Below, piece by piece: positions 1 through 10,377 of a stretch of 64,000 nt of DNA. The stretch lies in contig CM066912.1 in NCBI GenBank assembly GCA_033964015.1, positions 21,563,073-21,627,072 of the forward strand, given 5' to 3'. The notes under the pieces are model-generated. The model searched no databases, had not been told where the DNA came from, and worked only from the letters and a program-made list of their open reading frames with translations. The translations under genes and the position numbers were made by a program. The stretch's first letter is position 1, and each line of letters begins with the position of its first letter. This stretch comes from Scolanthus callimorphus. Taxonomy: Eukaryota; Cnidaria; Anthozoa; Actiniaria; Edwardsiidae.

Positions 1-68
1 ATCTCCTGCCACGAAGCGTGTCAAGCGGTCGTAACTAGTTAACACACAACAGTTGTTAGTAATCGATG

Positions 69-74
69 TTTATT
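69..74 (-). terminator. Poly(A) signal for the leftward unit
   Basis: On the minus strand this reads AATAAA, about 17 bases past the stop codon of the leftward orphan gene. That is the expected place for a eukaryotic polyadenylation signal. Confidence 0.5.
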
Positions 75-90
75 TTTTAACAAAACAGAC

Positions 91-2217
91 TTAGCAACAA
101 TGATGGCATTTGCATGGAGCACTTGTGCTCAACGTCAACCAGGCTGATCGACCTATTTTTACAATAAACTCATTTCTATGAAAATTGATGACGTGGCATT
201 TGTTTGTGTTTGTCATTTTTTTTACCTCTAACGCTATCTTGACAGTGTTGCTCTTAGCTCCACGAAACACGATTTCGTTTTTTAACAGATGCGTTATAGC
301 TGTGATTCGCAGTGGTATTGCTTTCTTGCTACCGTTAGCATTGTGTGCCACCTTGTATTCCTTCACAAACGAACACTTAATATCCTTTGAAAGGAAAGGA
401 CGAAAAGATGGCGAAGTTTCGCTGCACACCACGTAAGCTGCAAGACGATTGTATAGAAAAGCATGTGCTGACTTAGCCGGTTTTTTGCGATGAACGGCGC
501 TGCTACAGTGGCACCTGACTAACCTGCACGTTTCTAGTTGCGTGTACGTGGCAATGTGCTCCACTTCTTGCAGCGGGGCTGAGATGCAAAAGTGCAGCGA
601 AAATTGGCGATCTTTTGCGTCTTCTTTGGTGACCTTCTCGTCAAACGGTCCCTTGATAATTTTTTTGTTTTTTTGAAAGAGTTCCTTATCTAACACATCT
701 ATCGCTTGGGTGCGAGATACATTGTGTTTGCCGATGACCAACAGCACTGCTAGTGTAGGGGCAAATAGTTTCATATGCAGTACCAATGCATGTCGATCAT
801 TTTTGTTTGTTTGTTTCAATAGTGCAAATTCTCGCTCTACTTCAACGATGGAGCATGCTGGCTCTTCTACCCCTTGATAGTGTTTCTGCAACAAGACGCG
901 ATCTACCAAAATTGATTTGTTATAGTATTGGCTAGACCCGATCACGGCAGACCGTTTTCGCGTGCTTGTTGCATTATAAGGTGAAGCCACAGCATTTGTA
1001 AAAATGATGGACGATGGTTTTTTTCGTCTCATCGGAATTGAGTGTCTGTCTTGCCAAATAGGAGACTACATTGGCCCACTGGCAGTGATAATCAGATAGC
1101 ATTTTTTGGTCTACTTTGCCTGATAGCATTTGTTGGTTTATTTTGTCTGATGCCACGTTTAGAGGAACTGCGAACTTCCAAAATGCATCTGTGTTTAATC
1201 GTCCATCTGGTCGAAACGAGGTAATAATATCCTCTTCAGTTAAAAAACCCAAGCATTCTACGTTTTGTTGCTTTACGACTAAATATCGTGATTTGTTATT
1301 TAATGGCCAAAGTTGACGGTCTGCTCGGAAGTCGTTACCCAAAATACAGTATTGTGTAGTTTGGGTTGCGATGCTTCCGCTTACAAGATTAAGCGTAATT
1401 TGCTTGTGGATTTCCATCGGATTAACACTACATCCAGCGATGTACCCTGCGAGTTTATCTGTAACAGTCTTGAGTGTTTTTGCATACTCCGTTTGGAGTA
1501 AAATCTACAAACAAAACAACATTTTAATTTTGTTGCATTCGTACGAAGCGTTATATAGTTTTTGTAATACTTGAATTTTTTGTTCACTGCTCCCTTTCTT
1601 AAAAAGAGAATGTGCCTGGTATTGAAAGTTTCTATCGAGTGTGATCGTGGCGCTATGGGTAAATTCTAAATATTTACGGGTACATTGGTTTAAATTACTA
1701 AATTCTTGCTGGTCTAAAAAATTACAAAAACCCCCCAATTCGTGAGCTGCTGCTGCTTGTTGTAAAATTTCGTGTGATATGTTTAATTTTGAATTTCCGT
1801 TACCGCTTAAAAAATTAATCATAGGCTGATACATGGGGTAGCTAATAAATCGAAACAATAGCTCATACAGTCTGAACTGTTTTCTAAAAATTAAGTGTAA
1901 ATTAGGGGTAAAAAAGTTAAAAGTCGTTTAATGTCTTTAACCGGAAAAAACAAAGGAAGGGCGCAATTATCTAATAGCCATAAAATTTCGTCTATAGACC
2001 AAACACTACTTTGTTTTTCTTGAACTATGTAGTACTCATATTTGTAACAGGCGGCTGACGTTGCTCCATGTCCTTTAAGGAGACAGAAGGTTACATCATC
2101 CTCGAGACAGTTGGGACATCTGGAAATCTGGAAATCGTTTGACACTATTTCTTGAAAGTAACTCACGAAAAAGTGAATTCTCTCCCCTTCACTATGGAAT
2201 CTAATTGTAGTCATCAC
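91..2217 (-). CDS. Leftward orphan protein of Polinton 1 (~700 residues, frame-broken)
   Basis: I do not recognise this protein. Open frames at 2217-1891, 1858-1505, about 1500-974 and 1032-91 follow one another on the minus strand with little or no gap. They join at short T or A runs (near 1908, 1505 and 1010), so I read them as one gene of about 700 codons starting at the ATG at 2217. Near the N-terminus there is a CPNC pair and further cysteines that could bind metal; the C-terminus ends in a Cys/His-rich stretch (CKCHHCC). No Walker, polymerase or nuclease motif is visible. It follows the small MGC gene and is probably expressed from the same E2F/TATA promoters. Two or more separate genes remain possible. 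Confidence 0.55.
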
Positions 2218-2318
2218 TTACGGTGCCACTGCTGTTTTCTGTCAAGCGATCCATTGTGTTGCTTTAGTGTCTGTTTTGTTAAAAAAATACAATCAAAATT
2301 AGTCTTTGGCCAGTAGAA

Positions 2319-2617
2319 TCAATTTTTGTCTTTTCCAGTAGTATATACATTGTCTTGTCCATTAACTGTTGCAGTAGTATTTTTTTGCAACAGTTTCTGA
2401 GCAGCCCTTATGTTGAACACACCATCCGCCGTCGTAGTGTCGTCCAAATACAGTAAAGCTTCGAGTAAATTTTGAGGTGGATCGTCTTCTTTCTCTTTCT
2501 GCCATTGTTCAATAGTTACTGTTGTCAGTTGATCAAGTCTCTCTAAAAATTCTTCAGTCGCTCTAGACACTTCGATTTCTATAACTCGTCTGTATAGTTA
2601 TTTTTCACGCACCCCAT
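2319..2617 (-). CDS. Small protein with MGC start, possible acylation signal
   Basis: The first ATG after the leader intron (2617) begins Met-Gly-Cys-Val-Lys. That pattern fits N-myristoylation on Gly2 and palmitoylation on Cys3. The frame breaks once, near 2585 in a short T run, and then continues as an acidic helical protein to a stop at 2319, about 98 residues in all. The longest unbroken frame starts at an internal ATG (2570). No homologue is recognised. Its place as the first leftward gene, directly behind the duplicated promoter, suggests an early accessory or host-interaction role; that is inference. Confidence 0.5.
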
Positions 2618-2675
2618 GATTGCAGTAGTAGAGAGTTGTTGTTGTGGTTGGAGAGAGGTTATTGAAGAGAGGTTT

Positions 2676-2745
2676 CTGTAAGAAAAAACAGAGAGAGTCA
2701 TGAGAGAGAGATTATTCGATCATGCGATTTTGTGTGTTAACTTAC
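2676..2745 (-). other. Leader intron of the leftward unit (70 bp)
   Basis: The minus strand shows a donor reading GTAAGTTAAC (first base at 2745) and an acceptor TTTTTTCTTACAG (last base at 2676) preceded by a pyrimidine-rich tract. The intron would sit in the 5' leader, 58 bases before the ATG at 2617. An identical donor decamer occurs at 3072, behind the second promoter copy, and could splice to the same acceptor. Confidence 0.6.
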
Positions 2746-2798
2746 AATTGAGGTTTGACTTGGCGGTTTAAGGCTTGCTTGGTTGTGACTGACTGCCG

Positions 2799-2818
2799 TT
2801 TCGCGCCAAGATATATAC
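2799..2818 (-). promoter_or_regulatory. Proximal leftward promoter: TATA plus E2F-like site
   Basis: On the minus strand, GTATATATC (2818-2810) is followed directly by TTGGCGCGAAA (2809-2799), the reverse of TTTCGCGCCAA, which matches the E2F/DP consensus. The start site would fall near 2788, giving a short first exon ending at the donor at 2745. The block is repeated at 3167-3186. Confidence 0.55.
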
Positions 2819-2873
2819 CCTACAAACCCCACCCTTTACTGAATCGGAAATTGAAACGCAGCTAAATCAACAA

Positions 2874-2946
2874 CTGAATCGCCATAAAACGCCGCCCCTT
2901 TTGCTGAAACGGAAACTGAATCGCCATAAAACGCCGCCCCTTTTGC
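2874..2946. repeat. 42-bp tandem repeat, two units
   Basis: Two copies of a 42-bp unit beginning CTGAATCGCCATAAAACG start at 2874 and 2916. The array lies between the two promoter copies of the leftward unit. Confidence 0.8.
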
Positions 2947-2950
2947 GGAA

Positions 2951-3064
2951 CGGAAATTGAAACGCAACTGAATCGCAACTGCAACGGGGTCGATGTAAAG
3001 TGTTGTAACGGAAATTGAAACGCAACTGAATCGCAACTGCAACGGGGTCGATGTAAAGTGTTGT
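2951..3064. repeat. 58-bp tandem repeat, two units
   Basis: Two near-identical 58-bp units beginning CGGAAATTGAAACGC start at 2951 and 3009. With the 42-bp array this fills the space between the duplicated promoters. It could be an enhancer or simply replication-slippage product. Confidence 0.8.
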
Positions 3065-3166
3065 TAACTTACCTACGACGGCGGATGGCGCTTTTCTTGA
3101 TTTCTTTGCTTCTTGAACTTGCTTTATCTGTTTGGCTGCTTGCTTGCTTGTTGTGGCTGGCTACCG

Positions 3167-3186
3167 TTTCGCGCCAAGATATATAC
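3167..3186 (-). promoter_or_regulatory. Distal leftward promoter copy: TATA plus E2F-like site
   Basis: This is a second copy of the TATA plus TTGGCGCGAAA block, in the same orientation and context as 2799-2818. A first exon would run from about 3156 to 3073, ending at a GTAAGTTAAC donor (GT at 3072). The two copies would give alternative first exons. Confidence 0.5.
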
Positions 3187-3325
3187 CCTACAAACCCCGC
3201 CCCTTCAGGCTATTTTGGGAAAAAAACTGCCACTCAAAAAAGAGGAGGAGGGGGTAGGGGTGGGGGGTAACCCCCCTGGTGATGAGGAAGTGTTGCAAAG
3301 GATTGTGGGACGGTTCAGGTGTGAA

Positions 3326-3332
3326 TATATAG
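3326..3332 (+). promoter_or_regulatory. Probable TATA box of the polymerase gene
   Basis: TATATAG lies 43 bases before the chosen polymerase ATG (3369). A donor-like GTAAGT at about 3347-3352 lies between them, so a leader intron is possible here too. Confidence 0.4.
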
Positions 3333-3368
3333 AGCGATCGTGGCGGGTAAGTTTCATAGAGTGGTGCG

Positions 3369-6300
3369 ATGGACGATGATGAGCCTAGCGGATCAAGTAT
3401 TTTGAAAGACTTATTCATCTAAGCCAAACTCCTCAATGTAGTAGTCGATTCGAAGAGGATGAAACAGTGTTGTTTGATTTTCTGTGTCCGGGTGAAGATC
3501 ATCATGATGAGGCGGAAGAAGAAGAAGAAGGACAAGAAGGACTGGGTTTGGGGTTGTTTGCTCATGAGGAGGATTTGATCGAAGAGGAATATCGACGTTG
3601 GGAACAGCTAGGAGGAGGAGGTGACAATCGCGTTCTATGGAATGATGGCAATGTGAGTGTGGTGGTTTCGAACTATCATCACAGTAAAAAGTTTTCCACA
3701 ATCAATTGCAATTTGAATGTGAAATTAATCGACAACCTTCGTCTGACGCTTTGGAACGAGCGGTGCAATTGATATCGAATTTTGAAACGATAGTGAACAC
3801 GATCAAGGCTTACGTCGAGGCTCGACCTATGGACAAGATGAATTTTGTGTTACAATGCGAAGGCATGGAATATCCTGTGAAAATTACTTTTGTACCCGCC
3901 AGCTGTTGACAGCTGAGTTGATTTTTAAGGAATTTACAGTGGTGGCACAAAGTCAGACGAGTATTGAACTGCAAAAGCATATTAAAGTAGATGTTAGTCA
4001 TATCCCGTATCTTGGGGGGAGTGGTAAAAGGAAACACGATGGGATTCGCCGTGGAGATTACAGTTTAAGCGAGATCGTAATGTGCCTGGATTGATTACCC
4101 AATTGGAAGGATTGGGGTGTTTACGCCGATACGACCCGCCGCATCATCATCGTCCTGGCGTGCGCAGTTTGTACGAGCAATTTGACATTCCTATTCCCGC
4201 CGCCGAAGAGTTTGGCGGCGGCGGCGAGGAGCGGGAAGTGTTGGCACACGTGGGCGGCGTGTTGTTTAGTCAGGGTTTCAATTTGGTGGTCGTGGACATG
4301 ATGGCTGCAGACGAGGTGATGTATCGCCATTGCGACAAGCACGAGGGGTCTGTATTATGCGAAGTGGTGTATAAAATGACCAATGATAAGGAGGAAGTGA
4401 CGTATGCGCGCGTCGTGGATCCTGATAAATTGATGACTAAAACGATTCGGTATTCGTTTTGTTTTAAATGTTGTGCGTTTTACAGCACGCAGGCGCGTGT
4501 TAAAAAGCATGAGTGCGGCGACACGAATGAAAAAGCGGCGCGCTGCACGCAGTTGTTGAAAAACAAGCGAAACACGTAAAACTGCGAGCCATTGAAAGCG
4601 GTAGACATTTTGATGAAAGCAAGATCGAGCGCGTCGAGAAAGGTGATGATGGAAATTGTTTTGTTCGAGCCATTTGTCAAGCACGCAGCAGGCAGTATGG
4701 CGAGGTGGTTTGCCCGCTGCAGTTGTTGTTGGAAATTTCGGAATTTGAGGAAAAAGTTGGACGGATGATGCTGAGAAAGGACGCAGGGTTTGAAAAATAT
4801 GCGGGGCCGGGAGATTGGCAGCGTTATCAACAGTGTCTTGCCCCCAACGAGCGCCTTCGCATTTTTAATGCGGAAAATGGGATGCTTTTGTTTTGCGGCG
4901 AGGTGAAAGAGCAAGAGATGCTGGATGTGGTAAATATTAACTTACTGTTGGAGAATGATCATTATGACGTGATCAAGTCGATGGACGGCTTGTTTGCAGC
5001 TGGCAAATACTGCTCCAAGTGTGACAACTACTATACCAGTGAAAAGACGCATTCGTGCTTTAAACCGTGTTGTTTTTGTAAGGCACGGGTGTGTGATGCA
5101 CGACGGTTTTATCCTGTAAATCATTCGTACAAGGTGTGCAAATTGTGTCATCGTCGTTTTCCTACCAAGGATTGTTTTGATAATCACTTGGTGGTGACAC
5201 GTAATAATTATCGTTTGCCGAAACGAAAAGAGGAACAACGAGAGGATGAGGAAGATGAAGAGGAGGAGGACGAGGAGGAGGGAGAGGAGGAGGAGGACGG
5301 CTTTACGGTGATGGAGTATTCCACGTGTTGTCGTTATGTGTTTTGCAAGAATGTGGAAAGACGGTGGATTGCTTAAACAAGAAGAAAATGAAAATGGTGG
5401 TGGAACACGATTGTGGGATGGAAAAGTGTAAAAATTGTAAAAGGACCTACAAAGGGAGCACAATTGTTTCATAAACCGACGCAGGTGGACAACTCGTTCG
5501 ATTACTGTTTTGGATTTTTTGATTTTGAGACGATGCCTTACGGGGAGGAGCAGCATGAATCTCATCATCACGTGGTTAATTTGGCTGTAGCAATGAAGTG
5601 TTGTTCTGGCTGTGAGCACTTGCCGTCGCGACAGGCGGAGGGATGCACCAATTGCAAGCAACGATACGCGGTGTTTCGTACGCTGGATGCGTTTTGCGAG
5701 TGGCTGTTTAGCCCCGTGAATGTGGGGTACACGTTTTTGCTCACAACATGCAAGGTTACGATGGTTACTTTATTTTGAATTATTGCATGAGACACTCGAT
5801 TGTGGTGTCGAAACCCGTGTTTCGAGGAGCGAAAATTTTGTACATGTGGTTTCCTCAGCTCAAGATTCAAATGAAGGATTCGTATGCGTTTTTCCTCTGC
5901 CTTTGGCCGCGTTTCATGGCACGTTTAATCTGGGTCACAAATTAGTGGAGGAAAAGGTTATGTTTCCCTTATTGTTTCAACACGCCCGCAAATCAACGTT
6001 ACGTTGGGCCTCTACCTGACAAACGAAGCTATGGTTACGAGGAGATGAACAAAAAGAAGCGTCAAGCGTTCGATTTGTGGTATGACTTGGAAAAAGCAAA
6101 GAACAAACCGTTTGATTTGCAAAAGGAATTGTTGGAGTATTGTGTCAAGGATGTGGAGTTGCTGAAGGAGGGCGTGTTGGCGGTGGGTCGCGAGTTTTTT
6201 GAGCAGCACGAGGTGGACATTTTCAAAGGAAAGCGCTTCACGTTGGCTCAAGGAGTGTTGCAAATTTACAAAGCGAACGATTTGAAAGAGGGGCAATTGG

Positions 6301-8075
6301 TATTATTCCTCCACAAGGATATCGTCGGCATGACACGCAATCGATAGCTGCGTTAAAGTGGTTAAGTTTTTTGGAGTCCCAGTTGGGTCGTCCTATTCGC
6401 CGGGCTACTAGCGAGGAGGGGGAGTTGCGGATTGACGGCATTAAGGTGGATGGCTATGACGTCGACACGGGAACCGCGTACCAATTCCACGGATGCTATT
6501 ACCACGGTGCCCTGAATGTTATCCATCTACCGCGTACAACAGAGTGATTGGTGCTTCTATGGAAGCATTGTACAACAAAACGGTTCGTACGAGTCAAAAG
6601 CTTCACGACAAGGGGCATGAACTCTACGAAATGTGGGAGTGCAAGTGGAACAAGATCGTGGAGGAGGACGAAGAAATCGAGTTGGGTGAGGACGAGGATT
6701 ACGATCACTTGTTACCCATACGCCCGCGCGATGCGTTGAGTGGCGGGCGCACCAATGTGGTGATGTTTCACCATCGCGTAGGCGAGGGGGAAAAGATCCG
6801 GTACGTGGATTTCACGTCGCTTTATCCGTTTTGTCAGACCAAAGTCTTCCTGTGGGCCACCCCGAAGTGAAAACGATGGTGGACGTGGACGAGTTTGATT
6901 TGGATCAGGTGTTTGGCGTGGTGAAGTGCAAAGTGATGCCCCCTTGTTCGCTTCATTTGCCCGTGTTGGGGCTCACGCTCAATCACAAGTTTGTGTTTCC
7001 TCTTTGCAAGGCGTGCGCTGTCGAGGATCGTCAAGCTGAATGCACGCACACGACAGTTCAACGATGTTTTGTTGGAGTTTGGTGCACGCCTGAATTGAAG
7101 AAGGCGGTGGCGATGGGCTATCGCATTGTCGCCGTGTACGAGTATTGGCATTACTCTGAGTGTACGGATGCGTTGTTTGCGGAGTACGTTAAGCGAAATT
7201 TGCGAGCAAAACAAGAGGCGTCAGGGTATCCGCCGGATTGCGTGACCGATTTGCACCAACACGAGTACGTGCATGATTATCTGCATCACGAAGGGGTGTT
7301 GTTGAGACAGTCTCACATTGCTAAAAATTCGGGAAAACGTTTTGTGGCAAAATTAACGTTGAACTCGCTGTGGGGTAAGATAGGACAACGTACCGATTAT
7401 TGCAAATCGGAATATGTGTATGACCCCGATAAGTTTTATCAGCTGGTGTTTGCCGAGGAGAATGTGATCAAGGATGTGTTGATTGTGAACGACGAGAAAG
7501 CGTTTGTTCGTTACACGACCAAGAAGGAATGCGAAGAGTTAAACTACAATGTGAATGCGGTCATTTCGTCGTTTACCACGTGTTATGCCCGTCTCGAGTT
7601 GTACGAGTTGATGGAACGTGTAGAGCGTGGCGGGGGTACGGTTCTCTATTTCGACACGGACTCGTGCATCTACGTGGAGCGCGGCGATGGGAGACCTCAC
7701 ATTCCGATCGGCCCGTATCTCGGACAGTTGACCGATGAGTTGGATGCGGGAGATTACATCGAAGAATTCGTTTCCATTGGTCCGAAGGCGTACTGCTATC
7801 GGACGCATTTAGGAAAAACGCCCTTTCGGCTGAAGGGGGTCGTGATGAACGCTTCTGCCGAGGAGGTGGTGGTGTTGGACTCGTTAAAAGACCTGGTGTA
7901 TTCTCAAAGAGATACTTTGGACGTGTCGTCTGTGAGAATTTCTCGTGACAAGGACACGAGGACGTTGAGGACCCACCGTGAAAAGAAAACAATTCGTTTT
8001 GTCAATTCGAAGCGGTGGCGCTTGCCAAATTCGGTCATGACTCGCCCTATGGCTATAAAGGAGTGTAACGGATAA
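3369..8075 (+). CDS. polB: Protein-primed family B DNA polymerase of Polinton 1 (frame-broken)
   Basis: This gene would copy the element from a terminal protein primer. Reading along the frames, it has an acidic N-terminal part, a Cys/His cluster (~4460-4520) and a GDDGNCF motif (4642-4671) resembling the nucleophile region of OTU cysteine proteases. Cys-rich knuckles follow (~5010-5200). The exonuclease motifs are FFDFETM (5515-5535), HNMQGYDGYF (5742-5771) and YCVKDVELL (6138-6164). Polymerase motif A is DFTSLYP (6808-6828), motif B KLTLNSLWGK (7350-7379) and motif C YFDTDS (7647-7664). All catalytic acids are present. The start ATG at 3369 is chosen for its TATA box; other starts are possible. 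The frame changes near 3418, 3740, 3905, 4083, 4570, 5450, 5735, 5905, 5970, 6295, 6510 and 6842, mostly in homopolymers. The polymerase call is certain; the N-terminal limit is not. Confidence 0.93.
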
Positions 8076-8180
8076 GGCGCGTAATAAAACAACCATGATG
8101 TTTCCTTCAGGTGTGAGAGTGTCTTTGAGTAATTTTTTAAGGAGTTTTAAGTGCACGAGTGCGTGTTGCGGGGGGCGTGT

Positions 8181-8188
8181 TATAAATA
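8181..8188 (+). promoter_or_regulatory. Probable TATA box of the integrase gene
   Basis: TATAAATA lies 62 bases before the integrase ATG at 8243, in the 167-bp space after the polymerase stop. A further TATAAAGG lies at 8054-8061. Confidence 0.4.
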
Positions 8189-8242
8189 TGACAGCAGCGG
8201 TTCGCAAGCGGTTTCGTTCAACAAACCGTAATACGAGAAATA

Positions 8243-9381
8243 ATGGCTCGCCGCCGTCGACGCAGGCTGAGCCCGCAGACGTCAGCACGGAGTTTAAAAC
8301 AACGACGTATTGCTGAGTTGCGCGCAGCGTACACGAACCCCAAAAGCCCCGTGGCGTTTTCGGGGTTGGCCAGTTTGTTGCGTTATGCTAAAGCGAAAAA
8401 AATCCCCGAAGAGTGGTGCGTGATTTTACCCGTTCGAATTTGACGTTCACCCTGCACGAGCAACCGAGGCGCAAGTTTCCTCGGCGTAAAATTCAAGTGC
8501 ACGGGTTGGATGAATTGTGGCAAATGGATCTTATGGATATGCAAAAATTGAAAGAAGAAAATCACGGGTATCGTTTCCTTCTAACGGGGATTGACGTGTT
8601 TTCAAAAAAAGGGATGGCACTTCCTTTGAAAAATAAAGGGGGTAAAGAGGTAGCTGCCGCTATGGAAACGTTGTTTAAAGACACGGTTCCGGTGAAGCTT
8701 CAAACGGACGAGGGTAAGGAGTTTTACAATAAAGACGTCAATCAAGTGCTCAAGTCTCGAGACGTGATTCATTTCATTCGCAAAATCGAGAAACCAAAGC
8801 TCAGGTGGTCGAGCGCTTTAACAAAACGTTGCGGTTGCGTTTGCAGCGCTATTTGTTTGAAAATCAGACGTTAAAGTGGGTGGACGTGTTGCCGGATTTG
8901 GTGGAGGGGTACAACGCAGCGTATCATTCGAGCATTGGCATGGCTCCTTCTGAAGTGACGTGGGATAATCAGGAGCAGGTGTATGAGCGTTTGTTTGGTT
9001 CCGTTGGAGAACCTAAGAAGGCCAAGTTTTCGGTGGGGGATGCGGTGCGGTTGTCGCACGTGTCTAAAGTGTTTAAAAAAGGGTATGCACCGCAGTGGAC
9101 GGAAGAGGTGTTTCGCGTGGCGCGCGTGATTGATTCCACGCCTGTCACGTACAAGGTGAAGATGAGCAGGGCGTGATTATAAAAGGTACAATGTATGACC
9201 AAGAATTGCAAAAGGTGGTGGTGGATGACAATACGTTGTATCGCGTGGAAGAAGTGTTGGACACGCGTGGAAAAGAGGGTCCTCAACAGGAGTTGTTAAT
9301 CCATGGAAAGGTTATCCGTCGTCGAGCAACAGTTGGGTGAAACGCAAAGATGTCGTTGAGTTTGAAAAGTCGAAACGATGA
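8243..9381 (+). CDS. int: Polinton integrase, DDE type with C-terminal chromodomain (frame-broken)
   Basis: This is a retroviral-type (rve) integrase that would insert the element and make a 6-bp duplication. After an Arg-rich start it shows a WQMDLMDM block (first Asp at 8527), LQTDEGKEF (second Asp at 8707) and VERFN (Glu at 8811), so the DDE triad is complete with about 35 residues between the last two. An SH3-like stretch follows. The C-terminus is a chromodomain with the YRVEEVL and PWKGYPSS signatures (about 9232-9340), which may steer integration to particular chromatin. The frame changes near 8415, 8790, 9160 and 9298. The end overlaps the next start (9350) by 32 bases. Confidence 0.93.
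9178..9185 (+). promoter_or_regulatory. TATAAAAG inside the integrase gene, upstream of structural gene A
   Basis: An exact TATAAAAG lies 172 bases before the ATG at 9350. It is one of four exact copies in the late-gene block, each in front of a gene start. Confidence 0.35.
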
Positions 9382-10375
9382 GCGCGTGATGGTGTTGTTG
9401 AGTAATGGCGGTGGACCCACGTACACGCCCACGAACACGTCTGCCGACTTTACCATCCCCTTTAGCAGGCCGTTGGAAATGAATCGCCGTCTCTCCACGG
9501 CGGTGGCATTGAAGTTTATCAGTATCCCTGGTATTATTGGTGCTGAGGGGTATACGACGCACGTGTTGAGCGAGTCCTTTTTTATGGCCATTGTGCGACG
9601 TGAAGCGGTTGGTGGTAGGCCAGCAATGATTTCATCAATATTACATCGTTATCACATCGAGCGCATTTTTGTGTTCGATAAGCATCATTTTGACACCATA
9701 CCCCAATTGCTTGCTTATTTGAATGAGAACACGAAACAGTGGGGAAAGAGGCCGCGGGCGCAGCCTTTGTTTACGTGGAATGCGGCGCGACGTCGCGTGA
9801 CGTTGCATGCTCCCGAATGGTCGTACGACGATCCTGACATTGACAATTTTGTCGGACTATCGAAACCGTTGGCCAAAGCGTTGGGGCTGCAAAAGTTGTC
9901 TAGCGAAGAAGAAGAGTTGCAGGTGCCTTTGACGCAGTATTGGAAAGATCGGTTGTTGATAGAGAACGGGGTAAAAGAGCCTTTGCCTGACAACATGGTT
10001 GTGGCGGCTATGTTGGCGACGAGCGGAAAAAAATATGGCGGCGAAAATGTGGAGATGGAGGCGTTGGTTCACGAAAAGTTGAGGCAATTTCAGCAAGAGC
10101 CTTATCTGGACGTGTTTACGGATGTGGTGGACACGGAGTGGTCGGGGGGTGAGCAAAAAGGCTGTTGGCGAGACTTCCGTTGATGCAACAAGAACAAGGA
10201 GGAGAGGTGCGTGTGCCTCATCATTATTCTCCAGAAACACTATTGTATAAAAGGTTGTGTTTGGATGTCATCGAGACGATTAGCATTTGGATTCGCGATC
10301 CTCGAGGAAAAACACCGCGTTTTGCAGGCAATGATACGGTAGTGGAACTGAATTTTGCCTGCGTGGAGTTGACGA
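9350..10375 (+). CDS. Polinton structural-type protein A (frame-broken)
   Basis: The N-terminus has a pattern (SNGGG..., then NTSADFTIPFSRPL, then an AL-rich strand) that I know from large conserved proteins of cnidarian Polintons, probably virion components; the precise role (penton, fibre or other) is not known to me. The C-terminus ends with an I-I-x-D-x-x-G strand pattern (about 10275-10350). The frame changes near 10150. The stop is uncertain: as read, the frame runs on into gene B, and a one-base change near 10350 would end it before 10378. The neighbouring gene B shares both end patterns, so the two look like a tandem duplication. Confidence 0.55.
10246..10253 (+). promoter_or_regulatory. 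TATAAAAG inside structural gene A, upstream of gene B
   Basis: An exact TATAAAAG lies 132 bases before the ATG at 10378 of the next gene. Confidence 0.35.
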
Positions 10376-10377
10376 GC

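Noticed and set aside
91..1032. Retinoblastoma-binding LxCxE motif in the leftward protein
   Set aside because: Only V-x-C-x-E (VVCSE) is present, which does not match the motif; with E2F-like promoters nearby it was tempting but unsupported.
7573..7992. Minus-strand genes inside the polymerase
   Set aside because: Open antisense frames opposite a strong coding region with GC-biased third positions; no motif.
3369..8075. Programmed ribosomal frameshifting in the polymerase
   Set aside because: There are about a dozen frame changes at unrelated short runs, and the same happens in every other gene and in LINEs. Sequence error explains it better.
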